64,000 nt of DNA from an uncultured Dorea sp. (GCA_945870325.1 CAMBRQ010000007.1:23873-87872), one strand, 5' to 3'. Counted from the first letter of the stretch, positions 42,708-52,142 are shown. Program-made: numbers and translations. The notes: a model not told the origin generated them from the letters alone.

Positions 42708-43730
42708 TTATTCAATTCCCAGATATGCATTATAAATATCTTTAGAAACATTTTTTCTGATGGAATCATATACATTCTGTGAATTAGAGATTATATCATC
42801 TTTCACTTCGTCAGAAAGTGTGATGACCTGAGTGCCGCTTTCTTCTATCACAGTCACCCGGTCTGCAATTCTCTGATCGGACTGTTCCCTGGCATATTCG
42901 GTCGCAATCTCAGCGGCTTCTGTCATAACCGTCCTTTCTTCCTCAGAAAGATTCTTAAAAAATTCATCATTCACAATCAAAGAGATAAGATGTGGCAGAT
43001 GATTGGTTTCCACAATATAATCCTGCTGTTCATAGAGTTTGTTAGAGACGATGACCTCATATGGATTTTCCTGTGCATCAATGGTGTGCTGCTGAAGACC
43101 AATATAGACTTCGCTGAAACTCATCGGAGTCGGATTAGCACCAAGATTTTTCCAGAATTCCAAATGATAACTGTTCTCCATTGTCCGAATCTTCTGTCCC
43201 TTAAAATCTGTAAAATCATGCACCGCTTTGTTTGTGCTCATCACACGGAATCCCTGATCCGCCATTCCCAGAAGATGATATCCGCCTTCCGTATAGACTT
43301 CACTGATCAGATCATAAAATTCCGGATCATCCAGCGTTTCCCGGCAACTATCGAGTGAATCGAATACGCAGGGAAGATCAAAAACTGCAAGATCAGGCAT
43401 GAATGCCACCTGAGGAGCAGTATTTTGTACAATAAAGGGAATGTCACCGTCTGCACATGTTTCCAAAAGATCCCTGTCACTTCCAAGTGTAGAATTAGGG
43501 TATACCTGGATCTTCATCTTCCCATCACTAAGCCGTGATACTTCCTCCGCAAATTTCTCAGAGAAAATCTGAGTCACCGTATCCTCCGGACTTGCAGTAG
43601 CCAGTGGCCATGCATAACGCTGTACCTCTGTTTCATCAGAACTGGCGCATCCTGTAAAAGCCAATGCAGAAAACATTGCCATAACAAGTACGGCAGATAC
43701 AAAACGTATTTTTATCTCATTAAACTTCAT
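42708..43730 (-). CDS. dctP: TRAP transporter solute-binding lipoprotein (DctP family)
   Basis: The 340-residue extracellular receptor has a lipoprotein signal with lipid-attachment C28 (ALAFTGC). The DctP domain follows, with FDLPCVFDSLDSCRETLDD, FKGQKIRTMENSYHLEFWKNLGANPTPMSF split by short gaps, and IDAQENPYEVI. The conserved Arg in KIRTMEN contacts a ligand carboxylate, so an organic acid is expected. In context the ligand may be quinate or shikimate (inference). It is the last gene of the MFS-aroD-dctQ-dctM-dctP group. Confidence 0.93.
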   Translation of the reverse strand: MKFNEIKIRFVSAVLVMAMFSALAFTGCASSDETEVQRYAWPLATASPEDTVTQIFSEKFAEEVSRLSDGKMKIQVYPNSTLGSDRDLLETCADGDIPFIVQNTAPQVAFMPDLAVFDLPCVFDSLDSCRETLDDPEFYDLISEVYTEGGYHLLGMADQGFRVMSTNKAVHDFTDFKGQKIRTMENSYHLEFWKNLGANPTPMSFSEVYIGLQQHTIDAQENPYEVIVSNKLYEQQDYIVETNHLPHLISLIVNDEFFKNLSEEERTVMTEAAEIATEYAREQSDQRIADRVTVIEESGTQVITLSDEVKDDIISNSQNVYDSIRKNVSKDIYNAYLGIE

Positions 43731-43743
43731 GTTTCATCCCCTC

Positions 43744-45033
43744 CTATACCAATGCCAGAGAAATCGCCGGAACGAATGTAATCAGAAGCAACACAACTAA
43801 GAAGTAAGCAATCATAGGCATTGACTTCCTGGCGATCAACGTAACAGGCACATCGGTTAATGAGCTGGCTACAAAAAGGTTGACTCCTATCGGAGGAGTA
43901 ACAAATCCAATGGCAAGGTTCACAACCATAAGCGCACCAAATTGAACCGGATCCATCCCCATATTCGTTACAATAGGAAGAAGAATCGGCGTCAGAATCA
44001 GAATGGCTGGTGTTGTATCCATAATCATACCAACAATCAGCAGGAACAAATTAATAACCAAAAGAATTATAACAGGATTATGGAAATTACTGCTGATAAA
44101 TCCACTGACTGTCTGTGGAACCTGCATCAGTGTCAAGACTCTTGAAAAAGCCGTAGAAGTTGCCAGAATAAAAAGAATCGGCGTGAATGTTTTCACTGCT
44201 TCCACAAGAATATTCCAAATGTCTTTTACACGAATACTTTTATAGAAAACCATACTGATAAACAGTGCATAAAATACGGAGATGACCGCCGCCTCTGTTG
44301 GAGACGCAATACCACTGTATATACATCCAAGGATAATGACCGGACTAAGAATCGAGAAAAAACTCTCCTTTAATACCTTTAACAGGCCTTTGTCATGTAA
44401 TTTTTTCACTTCTGCACGGATTTTCTCTTTATCCTCACCATTCCGTCTGCAATAGAAAATCGTATAAAGCATCAGAAGTCCACCGATCATAAGCCCTGGA
44501 ATAATCCCTGCCAGAAACAGATCACTCACTGACGAGCCGGATGCCATTCCATACATAATAAACGGAATGCTTGGTGGAATAATCACTCCCAGACCGCCAG
44601 CCACTGCAACGAGAGAAGTCGTAAAAGTAAGATCATAGCCCAGACTCGTCAAAATAGGAATCGTCATACTTCCTACAGCAGCAACGGTAGCGGGTGCAGA
44701 TCCGGAGATTGCACCGTAAAAGAGACAGGTTACAACAACCGCACAAGGCATACCGGCAGTTCGGTTTCCAAGAAAATATGCAAAAACATCAAATAGTTTT
44801 CTGGAAATTCCGCCTTTTGCCATGATGATTCCGGATAAAACAAACATCGGAACTGCCAGTAACGGAAAAGAATCCAGACCACCAAACATCGCACGGATCA
44901 GGTATTTTGCGCCTACTGTAAAAGAAGGATCGCAAACCGATGGAAGAACTGAAGTAATTCCAAGCGTAATGGATACCGGAATGGCGATAACCAGTCCAAC
45001 CGCAAAGATGATAAATAATATAACTGCAGGCAT
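43744..45033 (-). CDS. dctM: TRAP transporter large permease (DctM)
   Basis: The 429-residue membrane protein has about 11-12 hydrophobic helices and DctM signatures (ALSGSAPATVAAVGSMTIP as YGAISGSAPATVAAVG, GLGVIIPPSIPFIMYG, TEAAVISVFYALF, GFVTPPIGVNLFVAS). It forms the transport channel together with DctQ and uses a sodium gradient. The start follows AAAGGAGG, inside the end of dctQ. It lies between dctQ and dctP. Confidence 0.95.
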   Translation of the reverse strand: MPAVILFIIFAVGLVIAIPVSITLGITSVLPSVCDPSFTVGAKYLIRAMFGGLDSFPLLAVPMFVLSGIIMAKGGISRKLFDVFAYFLGNRTAGMPCAVVVTCLFYGAISGSAPATVAAVGSMTIPILTSLGYDLTFTTSLVAVAGGLGVIIPPSIPFIMYGMASGSSVSDLFLAGIIPGLMIGGLLMLYTIFYCRRNGEDKEKIRAEVKKLHDKGLLKVLKESFFSILSPVIILGCIYSGIASPTEAAVISVFYALFISMVFYKSIRVKDIWNILVEAVKTFTPILFILATSTAFSRVLTLMQVPQTVSGFISSNFHNPVIILLVINLFLLIVGMIMDTTPAILILTPILLPIVTNMGMDPVQFGALMVVNLAIGFVTPPIGVNLFVASSLTDVPVTLIARKSMPMIAYFLVVLLLITFVPAISLALV

Positions 45034-45660
45034 CTACGCATCCTCCTTTCCTTGGGCTTCTCTATGACCGGCAGAGCCATTATCGGCAGAATATGCCGCA
45101 GAACTCTGAGTAATATCTGTATTTGCCTTGATATATGATTCCGGAGTATTTCTTTCAGGATGTGCCGGGTCATATACATTCTCACCTCTTGCAACACGGA
45201 ATTCAATCACCCAGCGCTGCAGGATGCGGAACGCGACTAATATAAAAGACACAAAAGGCGCCGCCTGAATGTAATACATCGGTATCGAACAGGCAGGTGA
45301 GACCTGACCACTTGCCACGGCAGACATCATATAAGAATATGCAAAAGGAATCATATATATAAAAAATATGAGTTCAAAGGTGTGGTTGACCACCTTAAAA
45401 ATCGCTTTTCCACGCCGGGGAAACATTGCAACAAACTGCTCTATCTTAATGGACAGACATTTTTTGCTGCAGTAGCTAACGCTGATAAACCCGCTCCATA
45501 TAAACAAATATCGCGTCAATTCTTCGGACCAGGACAGTGACATGGTAAGTGCATAACGGCAAAAAACCTGTATTCCCATAATGAATGTCATGCCAATCAG
45601 AAAGAATGTAAGAATACATTCTTCCAGATTCTCATCCAACCAATGAATTATTTTTTTCAT
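45034..45660 (-). CDS. dctQ: TRAP transporter small permease (DctQ)
   Basis: The 208-residue protein has four predicted membrane helices in the first 160 residues (for example LTFFLIGMTFIMGIQVFCRY and LIFFIYMIPFAYSYMM). The family segment SWSEELTRYLFIWSGFIS is present. A hydrophilic C-terminal tail of about 45 residues (HPERNTPESYI onward) is longer than in most DctQ proteins. AGGAGGTAG precedes the start. Its stop abuts the dctM start. Confidence 0.92.
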   Translation of the reverse strand: MKKIIHWLDENLEECILTFFLIGMTFIMGIQVFCRYALTMSLSWSEELTRYLFIWSGFISVSYCSKKCLSIKIEQFVAMFPRRGKAIFKVVNHTFELIFFIYMIPFAYSYMMSAVASGQVSPACSIPMYYIQAAPFVSFILVAFRILQRWVIEFRVARGENVYDPAHPERNTPESYIKANTDITQSSAAYSADNGSAGHREAQGKEDA

Positions 45661-45690
45661 TTCTACCTCCTTATAGGATGTTACTTAAAT

Positions 45691-45723
45691 ATTGTCCAAA
45701 ATTCTTAACGAATTTTGGACAAT
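45691..45723. promoter_or_regulatory. 14-bp perfect inverted repeat between aroD and dctQ
   Basis: ATTGTCCAAAATTC (45691-45704) and GAATTTTGGACAAT (45710-45723) flank TTAAC. No T-run follows on the minus strand (ATTTAAG), so it may be a processing hairpin, a partial attenuator or an operator that separates aroD and TRAP expression. Confidence 0.55.
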
Positions 45724-45742
45724 CATATAGAACTTTTATTAT

Positions 45743-46504
45743 TTATAACGCTTTGTGAAGCAAGGTCAGAACCGTATTCAGATCCTTCACTTCCATCTGT
45801 CCCGGAGCGGAAGCCTTCGCAGCTGAGCCAAAGGTAAGCGCCGAGCCAAAGACTTCTCCGCATAAGCGGCTGATAACGCCTGTACCCGCCATAGACATTG
45901 TAATAACAGGCCTGTCTGCATATTCAGATACCATTTCTTCTGTCGCTGCGAGAAGTGTAAGGACATCCTTTTTATTCTGCGGCATAACAGCAATCTTCGG
46001 AATATCAGCATCTAATTCCTGCATCTTTCTAAGCCGTGACACAATCTCATCTTTGTCCGGAGTCTTGAAAAAGTCGTGGTTAGATGCGACAACCTTCACC
46101 CCTGCTTCATGAGCGCCGGCAATAATCTTCTTCACAACTTCGTCACCGGTAAATACTTCTACATCAATCAGATCTACATATCCCGACTGGGCTGCCCGGA
46201 TATTCAACTCGGCATAAGCATCATCTTCAATCGCTTTTTCTCCGCCTTCTTTCGAGGTGCGGAATGTCATAAGAATTGGAGTATCGCCTAATGCATCTCT
46301 TAAGTCTTTCAACACATCCAGAACCTGTTCAAAGTTGAATACCCCTTCAAACCAGTCTACACGCCACTCCACAACATCAACCGGAATAGAATCAAAAGTT
46401 TTTGCCTCAGCAATGATCTCCTGTTTGGTCACTCCAACAATTGGCACGCAGATCTTCGGAATGCCACTTCCGATTTCAATATTTCTAACACAAACTGTTT
46501 TCAT
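45743..46504 (-). CDS. aroD: type I 3-dehydroquinate dehydratase
   Basis: The 253-residue class I enzyme interconverts 3-dehydroquinate and 3-dehydroshikimate through a Schiff base. Catalytic residues are H143 in ASNHDFFKTP and K170 in DIPKIAVMP; EWRVDWFEG supplies substrate contacts, and GSALTFGSAAKASAPGQ closes the site. It lies after an MFS gene and before TRAP genes rather than in an aromatic biosynthesis operon, so a catabolic role with the YdiB-like dehydrogenase at 51159 is likely. The same aroD-ydiB-MFS grouping occurs in E. coli. Confidence 0.95.
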   Translation of the reverse strand: MKTVCVRNIEIGSGIPKICVPIVGVTKQEIIAEAKTFDSIPVDVVEWRVDWFEGVFNFEQVLDVLKDLRDALGDTPILMTFRTSKEGGEKAIEDDAYAELNIRAAQSGYVDLIDVEVFTGDEVVKKIIAGAHEAGVKVVASNHDFFKTPDKDEIVSRLRKMQELDADIPKIAVMPQNKKDVLTLLAATEEMVSEYADRPVITMSMAGTGVISRLCGEVFGSALTFGSAAKASAPGQMEVKDLNTVLTLLHKAL

Positions 46505-46548
46505 AATCTTATCCTTTCTATATGTATATTAGTTAAATTTTAATGCAA

Positions 46549-47757
46549 TTACTCAGCAGATGCAAGAGCAAGCATTTTGGAATAACGCATATTTACAAAT
46601 ACTCCCAAAGCCACACCGATTGCAGTAAGAACAATATTCATCGTCATAACACCTGACGGAGTCATCTTAGAAGCCGCTGTCAGGATTGTGTAGTTACACA
46701 GGGATGATGCGATCATAACCAATGCCGTAACAGTACCTTTGATCTTTGGAAAGAGCATATTGCATACGGAAGTAGCAATCTGAAGAAGTCCTCCGGCTCC
46801 CGCCCATCCGATTACGAAAGCACCTGCGATACATAACCCCTGGGTTCTGCTTACCAATACCAGGATCATCGTCACAAGACAGATTGCAGGGTAGATCAGG
46901 ATAAAACGTACATCTTTGATCTTACGAGTTAAGAATGCTGTCACGATAAGCGCAAGCAGAGTTCCTGTGGAATAATATGTTTGCATAATAGAAGGATCTG
47001 CCCATCCAACAACTTCCTTTGCAAAATTCTGGGCACAGTTAAGCCATAACTGGAATGTACCTGTACAAGTGAATCCAATCAGAATCATAGCGATGGATTC
47101 GATAGAGAAATGAGTCTTTTTCAGGCTCTCAAGAAGTCCTTCTTTCTTTTCTTTGCGCGCATCAGTATCCGGAAGCGGAGCAAAAAGGATCAGAACCACT
47201 AATACAATGTAGCAGATGCCGCAGCCAATGAATAACGGGTTGTAAGATACAAGACCTGCTGCGCTTGTTGTTACAGCAACCCCAAGCACGAATGGAAGAA
47301 GCATCTGTGAAATAGCGATAAAAAATTTGATTCCCATCGTTGCAACACTAGGTGCCGAATAGAATACTTCCGCAACTGCAGGGTAGATACCTGTATCCAG
47401 AAAAGAGTTCGCAATACCACCGAGAATTGCGCAGATATAAGCGATCTGATAACCGCCATTTGCTCCTGCGTTAAATGCCAGCGCAAGACCAATCAGATAG
47501 ATTGCATAGGACGCTCCTCCGATTACACATGAGATGCGGCGTCCCAATTTATCTGAAAGCGGACCCGCAAACGGAAGTGCAATCAGTCGTCCGAGACCCA
47601 ACGCGGCAGAGATTGCTGTAATCGCCATTGCTTCAACCCCCCAGCTTGCAGCCAAAGCATCTTTTATTACAGCCTGCCCCAGAACAGAACATCCAACGCC
47701 ATGAATAAAATAATTTAAATAAAGAATAAGTGCACTTGGTAAATACTTTTTGTTCAT
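46549..47757 (-). CDS. MFS transporter, YdiN/YdiM-like
   Basis: The 402-residue protein has 12 predicted membrane helices and the MFS loop motif (FAGPLSDKLGRRISCVIGG, between helices 2 and 3). It is the first gene of the aroD-TRAP group. E. coli carries similar MFS genes (ydiM, ydiN) next to ydiB-aroD, which supports a shikimate- or quinate-related substrate (inference). AGAG-rich GGAGAG precedes the ATG, and a conserved 27-29 base regulatory box lies 33 bases upstream. Confidence 0.88.
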   Translation of the reverse strand: MNKKYLPSALILYLNYFIHGVGCSVLGQAVIKDALAASWGVEAMAITAISAALGLGRLIALPFAGPLSDKLGRRISCVIGGASYAIYLIGLALAFNAGANGGYQIAYICAILGGIANSFLDTGIYPAVAEVFYSAPSVATMGIKFFIAISQMLLPFVLGVAVTTSAAGLVSYNPLFIGCGICYIVLVVLILFAPLPDTDARKEKKEGLLESLKKTHFSIESIAMILIGFTCTGTFQLWLNCAQNFAKEVVGWADPSIMQTYYSTGTLLALIVTAFLTRKIKDVRFILIYPAICLVTMILVLVSRTQGLCIAGAFVIGWAGAGGLLQIATSVCNMLFPKIKGTVTALVMIASSLCNYTILTAASKMTPSGVMTMNIVLTAIGVALGVFVNMRYSKMLALASAE

Positions 47758-47789
47758 TAGAGATACTCTCCTTTTCCTTTGCTATTCTT

Positions 47790-47818
47790 GATATTTTGTC
47801 ACAAACACAAGAAACGCC
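47790..47818 (-). promoter_or_regulatory. shared box upstream of the MFS operon
   Basis: GATATTTTGTCACAAACACA followed by AGAAACGCC (plus strand, 47790-47818) recurs at 49042-49068 before the reductase gene with few changes. Both copies lie about 33 bases from their start codons. An inverted repeat ATCGTT/AACGAT is at 47826-47845. The pair is a candidate site for the LysR regulator between them. Confidence 0.6.
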
Positions 47819-48067
47819 ACACCATATCGTTAAAAAATCAACGATTTGTTTGTCTATATTTTATCAATGCCTATGTGAGATTTCCAATACCAATAAGTAC
47901 AAGAGTTGATGCATTTAAACTATCGAATTGCCAAATAACATATCGCAGAAGATTGTGAAATATGAAAAAAAATGGTAAATTATACTTATCGAACTGCTAA
48001 TGTTCAATAAAAAGTATATTAACAGATGTTTACAGAAGTAATTTTTAGTAAATGACAGGAGGCAGGC

Positions 48068-48976
48068 ATGACGCTCAATCAGATTTATTATTTTCGGACA
48101 ATTGCTAACTATGAGAATTATCGAAAGGCTGCAGAGGAACTCTATATCTCCCAACCATCACTTAGCCGCTCCATTGCGCTACTGGAAACGGAACTGGGGG
48201 TTCTGCTCTTTGAAAAAAACGGAAGATGTGTCAGTTTGACAAAAGGAGGAAGACTGTTCCTGGAATATGCGAACCGAATTATCGAAGAGTGCGAAAACGC
48301 AAAAAATAAGATGAATGAACTTGCAAATAATGGCGGAAAGATTGATATCGGATATGTATTTCCTCTCGCGCTTCATTATATCCCTCATAATGTGAGAGAT
48401 TTCCTAAATAAAGAAGAAAATAAGAATGTTACGTTTAATTTCTTCCAGAATCATACAAGCGCAATTGCAAAAAAGGTCAAATCCGGAGAACTGGATGTTG
48501 GCTTTGGCGGATATATGGAAAATGGAGAATTCGAATTCTTTCCTATATTATCTGATGAAATTGTACTGATCGCACCAAAGGGACATGAACTTGAGAAGAA
48601 AGAATCCGTCTCCATCCAGGAAATTAATCATTATCCGGTGATTGGATATGACAGGGAATCCTGGCTTGGAAATTATACAAAACAATTATACAAAAGGCTT
48701 TCGCTCCATCCTAACATCGTAGTGGAATGTCCGGATGAGCACTCAATCGTAGCATTGGTAAGCGAGAATTTCGGAATAGCGCTTGTTCCAAAGATCGAAG
48801 AGATCGACGAGAACCGTGTAGATATCTACAAACTGAGTGATATTGAACTAGTACATCACACTTTCATGTTCTGGATTCGGGACCGCTATCATCTTCCAGC
48901 TGTCGAAAGATTCATTGAATATATGAAGCAAAAAGGCGCATTATCTGCCAAACAATTTATAGAACCAGAAAAATGA
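48068..48976 (+). CDS. LysR family transcriptional regulator
   Basis: The 302-residue protein has the LysR winged helix (NQIYYFRTIANYENYRKAAEELYISQPSLSRSIALLE split by turns; LLFEKNGRCVSLTKGG) and a two-lobed effector domain (VGFGGYMENGEFEFFPIL, NFGIALVPKIEEI). It is divergent from the MFS-aroD-TRAP genes and precedes the reductase-aroE pair, so it is the obvious regulator of both units. Direct repeats TATCGAATTGCCAA (about 47921) and TATCGAACTGCTAA (about 47986) lie in its upstream spacer. CAGGAGG precedes the ATG. Confidence 0.92.
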   Translation: MTLNQIYYFRTIANYENYRKAAEELYISQPSLSRSIALLETELGVLLFEKNGRCVSLTKGGRLFLEYANRIIEECENAKNKMNELANNGGKIDIGYVFPLALHYIPHNVRDFLNKEENKNVTFNFFQNHTSAIAKKVKSGELDVGFGGYMENGEFEFFPILSDEIVLIAPKGHELEKKESVSIQEINHYPVIGYDRESWLGNYTKQLYKRLSLHPNIVVECPDEHSIVALVSENFGIALVPKIEEIDENRVDIYKLSDIELVHHTFMFWIRDRYHLPAVERFIEYMKQKGALSAKQFIEPEK

Positions 48977-49041
48977 TAGCCTGAAGGTATCAAAAAAAAA
49001 CAATAAAGATATTTTATATTATTGTTCTCCGGAATTATAAT

Positions 49042-49068
49042 GATATTGTCACAAACATAAGAAATGCC
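49042..49068 (+). promoter_or_regulatory. shared box upstream of the reductase gene, with -10 element
   Basis: GATATTGTCACAAACATAAG then AAATGCC matches the box at 47790-47818. A TATAAT sequence (49036-49041) precedes it directly, so the box would lie around the transcription start. The -35 region is weak (TTTATA at 49013-49018), as expected for an activator-dependent promoter. Confidence 0.6.
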
Positions 49069-49100
49069 TTCTGCGAAAAAGACAATAAGGAGAAGGATTT

Positions 49101-51122
49101 ATGAAAACAAATTATCCCAAAATTTTTGAACCTTTAACGGTAAAGAGAATGACAATTCGTAACCGCATTGCTATGACTCCGATGGGATCAAATTACGGCG
49201 AGACAAGTGGCGAGATGAGTAACCGCCACATGAATTATTATTCATTACGCGCGAAAGGCGGAGTTGGCCTGATCATTGTAGAGAATGCCAATGTAGAATA
49301 TCCTGTTGGTTCCAATGGAACAAGTCAGATCCGTATCGATCATGACAGTTTTATGCCGCGTTACTATCAGTTAGTCGAGAATCTTCATAAGAACGGCGCG
49401 ACAGTTGCCATACAGATTAACCATGCAGGCGCTTCTGCTTCTTCTGCAAGAACAGAAGTGGCGACAGTCTCCTCTTCTAATATTCCAACAAAAGTCGGCG
49501 GTGATATTCCACGTCCAATGACCAAAGAAGAGATTCTTACAACAGTGAGAAAATATGGTGAAGCTGCAAAAAGAGCCCAGGCTATCGGTTTTGATGCCGT
49601 TGAGGTTCATTGTGGACATTCTTATCTGATGAGCCAGTTCATCTCCCCATATTACAATAAGAGAACAGATGAATTCGGTGGAACGGTAGAGAATCGTCTG
49701 CGCTTCCCGCGGATGGTATTGGAAGAGATCCGCAGACAGGTCGGACCGTGGTTCCCGATTATTGTGCGTATTTCCGCAGAGGAGCGTGTGCTTGGCGGAA
49801 ATACCCTGGAAGATACTCTGGAATATCTGCAGTATATTGATGAGTTCGTAGATATGTATGACGTATCATGTGCATTGAACCCATCTCTCCAATATCAGAT
49901 TGATTCAAACTATATGCCTGATGGATGGCGTTCTTACCAAGCAAAGGCTGTAAAAGAAAAATACGGCAAACCAGTAATCAATGCTGGAAACTACCGCGAT
50001 CCAAAAGTTGTAGAGCAGATTCTTGCAAGCGGTGATGTAGATATTGTCGGTATGGGTCGTGGATTAATCGCTGATCCAAACTGGGTAATCAAAGTACAAA
50101 ACGGCGAAGAAGAGATGCTTCGCAAATGTATCTCATGTAATGTAGGCTGCGCGGGGAACCGTATTGGCGTCAACCGCCCGATCCGTTGTACTGTTAACCC
50201 TGCGGTTCCGGAGGGAGATATCTACAAGAAATTGAAAGTTAAGAAAAACTGCAACGTTGTTGTCGTAGGCGCTGGTACTGCCGGCCTTGAGGCAGCATGT
50301 ACTGCAGCCGAAGTTGGATGTAATGTATTTGTACTGGAAAAGAAAGATCATATCGGTGGATTGTCCACATTTATTTCTGACCTTCCGAGCAAAACACGTA
50401 TGAAGGATTTCCCGAAATATCTGGAAAAACGTGCGGAAAAACTGCCGAATTTATATTTGTTCTTAAATACCGAAGCTACGATTGAGAAGATCAAAGCCTA
50501 CAAACCGGATATTGTTGTCAATGCAACAGGTTCCGTACCGCTGGTTCCTCCAATCCCTGGTCTGAGAGAGAATATTGAAGCCGGTAATGTTGCGACGATT
50601 TTTGATATGATTAATAATCTGAACGCAGGAAAATATCCGGATGACTTCTGCAAAGGGAAAAAAGTCGTTGTCATGGGCGGCGGTTCCGTAGGTCTCGATG
50701 TCATTGAATATTTTGCACCGCGTGGAGCCCAATGCTCTATCGTCGATATGCTCCCTGAGATTGGCATGATCGCTGATCCTATTACTAAATGTTCGATGCG
50801 GGAGACCCATGATAAATACGGTGTAAAAGAATACGTAAACACAGCACTCCAGGAAGTAAAAGAGAATGCTTTCGTTGTAAAGACGCCTGATGGAGAGATC
50901 AAAGAGCTTGAGTTTGACCTTGGATTCAACTGTCTCGGAATGAGGGCAAATAATCCAATCCTCCCGGCACTTGAGGAAACATTTGCCGACACGGATACAT
51001 TTATCTACCCGATTGGTGATTCCATCCGGGCACGCCGTATTATGGAAGGCACAATGGATGGTCGTGCAATCCTGAACGTACTTGAATTCAAAGGACTATT
51101 AGACCTTGATGAGATAAAATAA
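49101..51122 (+). CDS. Old-Yellow-Enzyme-type flavo-iron-sulfur reductase (2,4-dienoyl-CoA/enoate reductase family)
   Basis: The 673-residue enzyme has three parts. A TIM-barrel OYE domain (about 1-335) contains IAMTPMGSNYGE, EVHCGHSYLMSQFISPYYN and GMGRGLIADPNW. A 4Fe-4S site near residue 343 reads CISCNVGC with C-x11-C following (RCTVNP). C-terminal FAD and NAD Rossmann domains follow (VVVVGAGTAGLEAAC at about 388, KKVVVMGGGSVGLDVIEYF at about 522). Relatives reduce C=C bonds next to a carbonyl or carboxylate in fatty acids, bile acids and cinnamates. Paired with a shikimate/quinate-type dehydrogenase, a hydroaromatic enoate such as shikimate or dehydroshikimate is a plausible substrate (inference). 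Confidence 0.9.
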   Translation: MKTNYPKIFEPLTVKRMTIRNRIAMTPMGSNYGETSGEMSNRHMNYYSLRAKGGVGLIIVENANVEYPVGSNGTSQIRIDHDSFMPRYYQLVENLHKNGATVAIQINHAGASASSARTEVATVSSSNIPTKVGGDIPRPMTKEEILTTVRKYGEAAKRAQAIGFDAVEVHCGHSYLMSQFISPYYNKRTDEFGGTVENRLRFPRMVLEEIRRQVGPWFPIIVRISAEERVLGGNTLEDTLEYLQYIDEFVDMYDVSCALNPSLQYQIDSNYMPDGWRSYQAKAVKEKYGKPVINAGNYRDPKVVEQILASGDVDIVGMGRGLIADPNWVIKVQNGEEEMLRKCISCNVGCAGNRIGVNRPIRCTVNPAVPEGDIYKKLKVKKNCNVVVVGAGTAGLEAACTAAEVGCNVFVLEKKDHIGGLSTFISDLPSKTRMKDFPKYLEKRAEKLPNLYLFLNTEATIEKIKAYKPDIVVNATGSVPLVPPIPGLRENIEAGNVATIFDMINNLNAGKYPDDFCKGKKVVVMGGGSVGLDVIEYFAPRGAQCSIVDMLPEIGMIADPITKCSMRETHDKYGVKEYVNTALQEVKENAFVVKTPDGEIKELEFDLGFNCLGMRANNPILPALEETFADTDTFIYPIGDSIRARRIMEGTMDGRAILNVLEFKGLLDLDEIK

Positions 51123-51158
51123 CAGAATAATATTAATAGAAGGAAAGAGGTAATCACA

Positions 51159-52046
51159 ATGCCAAATATAACAGGACATACAGAATTGGTTGGATTAATG
51201 GCTTATCCAATCCGTCACTCACAGTCACCGACAACACATAATCTTGCATATGACAAGAATGGGGATGATGTTATCCAACTTGCGTTTGAAGTAGATAATG
51301 ATTCTCTGGAAGCTGCTGTCAATAGTATCCGTGCATTAAAAATGCTTGGTTCCAACATCTCTATGCCGAACAAGACGGTTGTTCACAAGTATTTGGAAGA
51401 AGTCGACGAAGCAGCCAAACTTTGCGGAGCAATCAATACAGTTGTTAATACCCGCGATGAAAATGGACAGGTTACAGGAAAATTAAAAGGATATAATACT
51501 GACGGTATGGGATACTGGCAGGGTATCAAAGAAGAAGGAATTGACATTAAAGGAATGAAGATGGTTCTGATCGGAACAGGCGGTGCTGCTACAGCAATTG
51601 CAGTCTGCGGAGCCCTGGAAGGAATTGCCGAACTTCATATTTTCAACATCAAGGATAAATTCTATGCCCGCGGTGAAGAGATTGTAGAAAAGATCAACAA
51701 TAATACAGAATGCAAGGCAACGATGAATGATCTTGCAGATCTGGATCTTCTGAAAGCAAAAATGCAAGAAGCGGATATCTTCTGCGATGCGACAGGCGTT
51801 GGTATGCATCCGCTGGAAGACCTTTCTAATATCCCGGATACATCGTATTTCCGTCCTGATCTGATCGTAACGGATACCGTATATGCTCCAAGGGAGACGG
51901 TAATGATGCGTCAGGCAAAAGAAGCCGGATGTACAAGAGTATACAATGGAATGAGTATGATGCTCTTCCAGGCGTTAATTGCAATTGAACTCTATACAGG
52001 AAAATCAACCGATATAGAGTATATGAAAGAAAAGTTAGGGATCTAA
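51159..52046 (+). CDS. aroE: shikimate/quinate dehydrogenase, YdiB-like
   Basis: The 295-residue enzyme oxidises or reduces the C3 (or equivalent) hydroxyl of shikimate or quinate with NAD(P). The substrate site has YPIRHSQSPTTHN at residues 16-28, catalytic K72 in NISMPNKTVVH and D115 in GYNTDGMGY. The cofactor loop GTGGAATAI is followed by FNIKDKFYARGEE instead of the N-R-T-x-x-R of NADP-specific AroE; this resembles YdiB, which uses NAD as well. It is 37 bases downstream of the reductase and is followed by a strong terminator. Confidence 0.9.
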   Translation: MPNITGHTELVGLMAYPIRHSQSPTTHNLAYDKNGDDVIQLAFEVDNDSLEAAVNSIRALKMLGSNISMPNKTVVHKYLEEVDEAAKLCGAINTVVNTRDENGQVTGKLKGYNTDGMGYWQGIKEEGIDIKGMKMVLIGTGGAATAIAVCGALEGIAELHIFNIKDKFYARGEEIVEKINNNTECKATMNDLADLDLLKAKMQEADIFCDATGVGMHPLEDLSNIPDTSYFRPDLIVTDTVYAPRETVMMRQAKEAGCTRVYNGMSMMLFQALIAIELYTGKSTDIEYMKEKLGI

Positions 52047-52090
52047 TAATCATATGCCGGAATCTGAATTCCAAAATTAGTATATGGTAG

Positions 52091-52142
52091 AATAAGAGGA
52101 TGTCCCCAAGTCAAGTCATGACTGTAGGGACATCCTCTTATT
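52091..52142 (+). terminator. terminator after the reductase-aroE operon
   Basis: A perfect 16-bp stem (52091-52106 with 52127-52142, AATAAGAGGATGTCCC arms) encloses a 20-base loop and ends in TTATTT. Confidence 0.8.
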
